Shown here one piece after another: positions 61,836 through 64,000 of a stretch of DNA of 64,000 bases. The translations under genes and the position numbers were made by a program. Source of the DNA: CADEEN01 sp963840805 (GTDB lineage: Bacteria; Pseudomonadota; Gammaproteobacteria; Burkholderiales; Burkholderiaceae_C). Position 1 is the first letter of the stretch. Each line of letters starts with the position of its first letter. The notes beneath the pieces were generated by a model. It had not been told where the DNA came from. It was given only the letters and a program-made list of their open reading frames with translations, and made no database searches. The stretch covers positions 372,001 through 436,000 of the forward strand of contig CAWJAJ010000011.1 in the NCBI GenBank assembly GCA_963840805.1. The letters run 5' to 3'.

Positions 61836-62591
61836 CTATTCCCTGCCGGCCTTGCCGCCACCGGGGTGGCGCGCGATCGCGCGTGCGATGCCGCGCAGGA
61901 TGTGCACTTCCTCCTCGGTCACGCGGGCGCGGTTGAGGGCCTGGTTCAGCCGCGGCATCAGCTTCTTCGGCGCGGCGGGGTCGAGGTAGCCGATGGCCAC
62001 CAGCACCTCGCGCCAGTGCGCCAGCAGCCCCTGCACGGCCTGCGCATCGGCCAGCACCGGCGCGACCGTTCGCGGCGTCACGGCAAAGCCGCCGAGGGCC
62101 TGGCGCCACTCGTAGGCGATCAGCTGCACCGCCTGCGCCAGGTTCAGCGAGCCGTAGTCGGGCGCGGCGGGGATCGACAGGCATTGGTGGCAGCGGTAGA
62201 CGTCTTCGTTGGCCAGGCCGAAGCGCTCGCCGCCGAAGACGAAGGCGATGTTCGGCGGCGCCGCGGCGCAGGCGTGGCGAAGTGCTCGCGCGGCGCCGCG
62301 GTCGGCGGGCCGAAGTCGCGCGGCGTCATCGCGGTGGCGCAGACATGCTGGATGCCGTGCAGCGCATCGGCCAGCGTGGCCACCACGCGCGCGCGCTCCA
62401 GCACGTCGGTGGCGCCGCTGGCCATCGCCAGCGCCTCGTCGTGGCCGAGCACGTCGTCGTAACGCGGCGCCACCAGCACGCAGCTCGCCAAAGCCCATCA
62501 CCTTGATCGCGCGCGCGGCGGCACCCACGTTGCCGGCGTGGCTGGTGGCGACGAGCACGAAGCGGGTGACGGGCGCGGGTGGTGCGGGCAT
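61836..62591 (-). CDS. trmJ: tRNA (cytidine/uridine-2'-O)-methyltransferase TrmJ, two indels
   Basis: SPOUT methyltransferase acting on position 32 of tRNA. It opens VTRFVLVATSHAGNVGAAAR, then CVLVAPRYDDVLGHDEALAM, the SAM-knot FVFGGERFGLANEDV and SLNLAQAVQLIAYEW. Breaks near 62490 and 62280. About 251 residues. In many betaproteobacteria trmJ lies next to cysE and divergent from suhB, exactly as here. Confidence 0.93.
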   Translation of the reverse strand: MPAPPAPVTRFVLVATSHAGNVGAAARAIKVMGFGELRAGGAALRRRARPRRGAGDGQRRHRRAGARARGGHAGRCAARHPACLRHRDDAARLRPADRGAARALRHACAAAPPNIAFVFGGERFGLANEDVYRCHQCLSIPAAPDYGSLNLAQAVQLIAYEWRQALGGFAVTPRTVAPVLADAQAVQGLLAHWREVLVAIGYLDPAAPKKLMPRLNQALNRARVTEEEVHILRGIARAIARHPGGGKAGRE

Positions 62592-62717
62592 GGCCGGGTA
62601 AAATTGTCTGCTCCCGATTGCGGCTGCAGCCGGGCGCGGTGCCGATTGTCACCGCCCGCTCTTTCTCCCCTGCCGATCGATCCCCTGCCCCGCCCCGCTT
62701 GCCCGTTAGGTGTACCC

Positions 62718-63684
62718 ATGTCGCAAACGCTCCACCCGATGCTCAACATCGCCGTCAAGGCGGCCCGTGCAGCCGGATCGATCATCAACCGCGCCGCGCT
62801 CGACGTCGAGCGCCTGCAGGTCACGGCCAAGGGCGTCAACGACTTCGTCACCGAGGTCGACCAGGCCGCCGAGCAGGCCGTGATCGAAACCCTGCTCACC
62901 GCCTACCCCGGCCATGCGCATCCTGGCCGAAGAGTCGGGCCGCCAGCATGGCGCCAAGCACAGCGAGTACCTGTGGATCATCGATCCGCTGGACGGCACC
63001 ACCAACTTCATCCACGGCCTGCCGGTGTACGCGGTGTCGATCGCGCTGGCGTTCCGCGGCAAGGTCGAGCAGGCCGTCGTCTACGACCCGTCGCGCAACG
63101 ACCTGTTCTACGCCAGCAAGGGCCGCGGCGCGTTCCTCAACGACCGGCGGCTGCGCGTGTCCAAGCGCATCCGCATGGCCGAGGCGCTGATCGGCACCGG
63201 CTTCCCGTTCCGCAAGGGCGACAACCTCGCGCGCTACATGAAGATGATGGAAGCCGTGATGAGCGCAGTGCGCCGGCCTGCGCCGCCCCGGCGCCGCCGC
63301 GCTCGACCTCTGCTACGTCGCGGCCGGCTGGTACGACGGCTTCTTCGAGACCGGCCTGAGCCCGTGGGACGTCGCTGCCGGCTCGCTGATGATCACCGAG
63401 GCCGGCGGCCTGATCGGCAACTTCACCGGCGAGGCCGACTACCTCTACCAGCGCGAGGTGGTGGCCGGCTGCCCGAAGATCTACGGCCAGCTGGTGCAGA
63501 TGCTCGCGCCGTACACGCGCGTCATCAAGGCCGGCGACGAGACCCAAGAGGCGGTCGCCGAGCCGGCAGTGACGCCGGAGATCGGTGCTCGCTGCGGCCG
63601 CTGGTCGACAGCGCCGGACTGCCGGCAACGCCGCCCAAGCGGGCGTCCGTGCGCGTCAAGAAGGCCGACGACGCGCCGCGCTGA
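62718..63684 (+). CDS. suhB: inositol-1-monophosphatase family protein SuhB, about three indels
   Basis: Metal-dependent phosphatase, also an RNA polymerase cofactor for rRNA transcription in E. coli. Motifs: WIIDPLDGTTNFIHGLPVYA (metal and substrate) and SPWDVAAGSLMITEAGG. Breaks lie near 62917 (AYPGH-ILAEESG), 63276 and 63590. After the last correction the frame ends KKADDAPR at 63684, giving a Lys/Ala-rich tail of about 60 residues beyond the family core, total about 320. A TAAAAT box at 62599 is a possible -10 for this gene. Confidence 0.92.
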
Positions 63685-63692
63685 ACGCCGGG

Positions 63693-64000
63693 TTGCATCC
63701 GACCGTGGACTTCGCCGCCCACACGCCGGTGATGGCGCAGTACCTGCGCATCAAGGCCGAGCATCCCGACAGCCTGGTGTTCTTCCGCATGGGCGACTTC
63801 TACGAGGTCTTCTACGACGACGCGCGCAAGGCCAACCGCCTGCTCGACATCACGCTGACCACCCGCGGCCAGAGTCGCCGGCGAGCCGGTGGTGATGGCC
63901 GGCGTGCCGGTGCACGCGCTCGAGAGCTACCTGGCCAAGCTGGTCAGGCTCGGCGAGGCGGTGGCGATCGCCGAGCAGGTCGGCGACGTGGCCACCGCGA
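63693..64000 (+). CDS. mutS: DNA mismatch repair protein MutS, 5' part
   Basis: N-terminal mismatch-binding domain of MutS; the rest lies beyond the window. FAAHTPVMAQYLRIKAEHPD and VFFRMGDFYEVFYDDARKAN are diagnostic, the latter including the Phe-x-Glu mismatch wedge as FYEVF. An extra T near 63875 breaks LLDITLTTRGQ-SAGEPVVMAG. The start is probably TTG at 63693; GTG at 63705 and ATG at 63732 are later options. It lies 8 bp after suhB. Confidence 0.95.
   Translation, partial: MHPTVDFAAHTPVMAQYLRIKAEHPDSLVFFRMGDFYEVFYDDARKANRLLDITLTTRGQSRRRAGGDGRRAGARARELPGQAGQARRGGGDRRAGRRRGHR

Overview
The window is a 64 kb chromosomal piece of a high-GC (about 70 % by eye) betaproteobacterium. Gene content and codon usage fit Burkholderiales, most likely the Rubrivivax/Leptothrix/Methylibium-like group. 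This rests on recognised families and gene orders (gcvTHP-sdaA under a tandem glycine riboswitch, gtsABCD, amgK/lptD-surA-rsmA, gltIJKL, a fad operon with a TetR regulator). No tRNA, rRNA, CRISPR array, transposase or prophage was seen. Roughly half of the genes, including housekeeping genes such as lptD, thyA, mutL and gcvP, are interrupted by single-base indels, mostly insertions, after which the same protein resumes in another frame. This pattern fits residual read errors in the assembly better than biology, so these genes are given as single CDS spans with the break positions noted.

Layout. 1-3.1 kb: UPF0502 gene running off the left edge, an SDR and ETF:ubiquinone oxidoreductase, followed by a 46-bp tandem repeat. 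3.2-9.4 kb: tandem glycine riboswitch and gcvT-gcvH-gcvP-sdaA, which turn glycine into one-carbon units and serine into pyruvate. 9.4-15.3 kb: YbaL-type antiporter and the gtsABCD glucose ABC importer. 15.3-23.9 kb: envelope and maintenance genes (amgK, lptD, surA, rsmA, dedA, mutL), with a large inverted-arm repeat between dedA and mutL. 23.9-29.1 kb: ornithine cyclodeaminase divergent from an Lrp-type regulator, a lipoprotein hydrolase, a pseudouridine synthase with a long Arg/Pro tail, and the PA2778/PA2779 pair. 29.1-39.5 kb: MFS exporter, miaA, an AttEFGH-like export locus, a diguanylate cyclase, an MsbA-like exporter and thyA.

39.3-42.6 kb is the accessory island. A diverged second copy of the thyA 3' end lies exactly 752 bp downstream of the real one and brackets a small secreted-protein gene. 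Next come a RelE-type toxin-antitoxin pair and an Mrr-type restriction endonuclease of visibly lower GC. The Mrr gene is bracketed by two about 215-bp palindromic elements in opposite orientation.

42.6-48.8 kb: gltIJKL glutamate/aspartate importer, a LysR regulator and an Atm1-like exporter. 48.8-50.6 kb: thioesterase, GST and VOC enzymes. 50.6-58.8 kb: a complete beta-oxidation operon on the minus strand (TetR, acyl-CoA dehydrogenase, bifunctional hydratase/dehydrogenase, thiolase, enoyl-CoA hydratase, SGNH esterase). A DUF559 nuclease gene capped by inverted REP-like palindromes is spliced into this operon without a spacer. The dehydrogenase electrons would leave through the ETF-QO at 1.4 kb. 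58.9-64 kb: LysE exporter, HNH nuclease, glycine-zipper lipoprotein, cysE, trmJ, suhB and the start of mutS.
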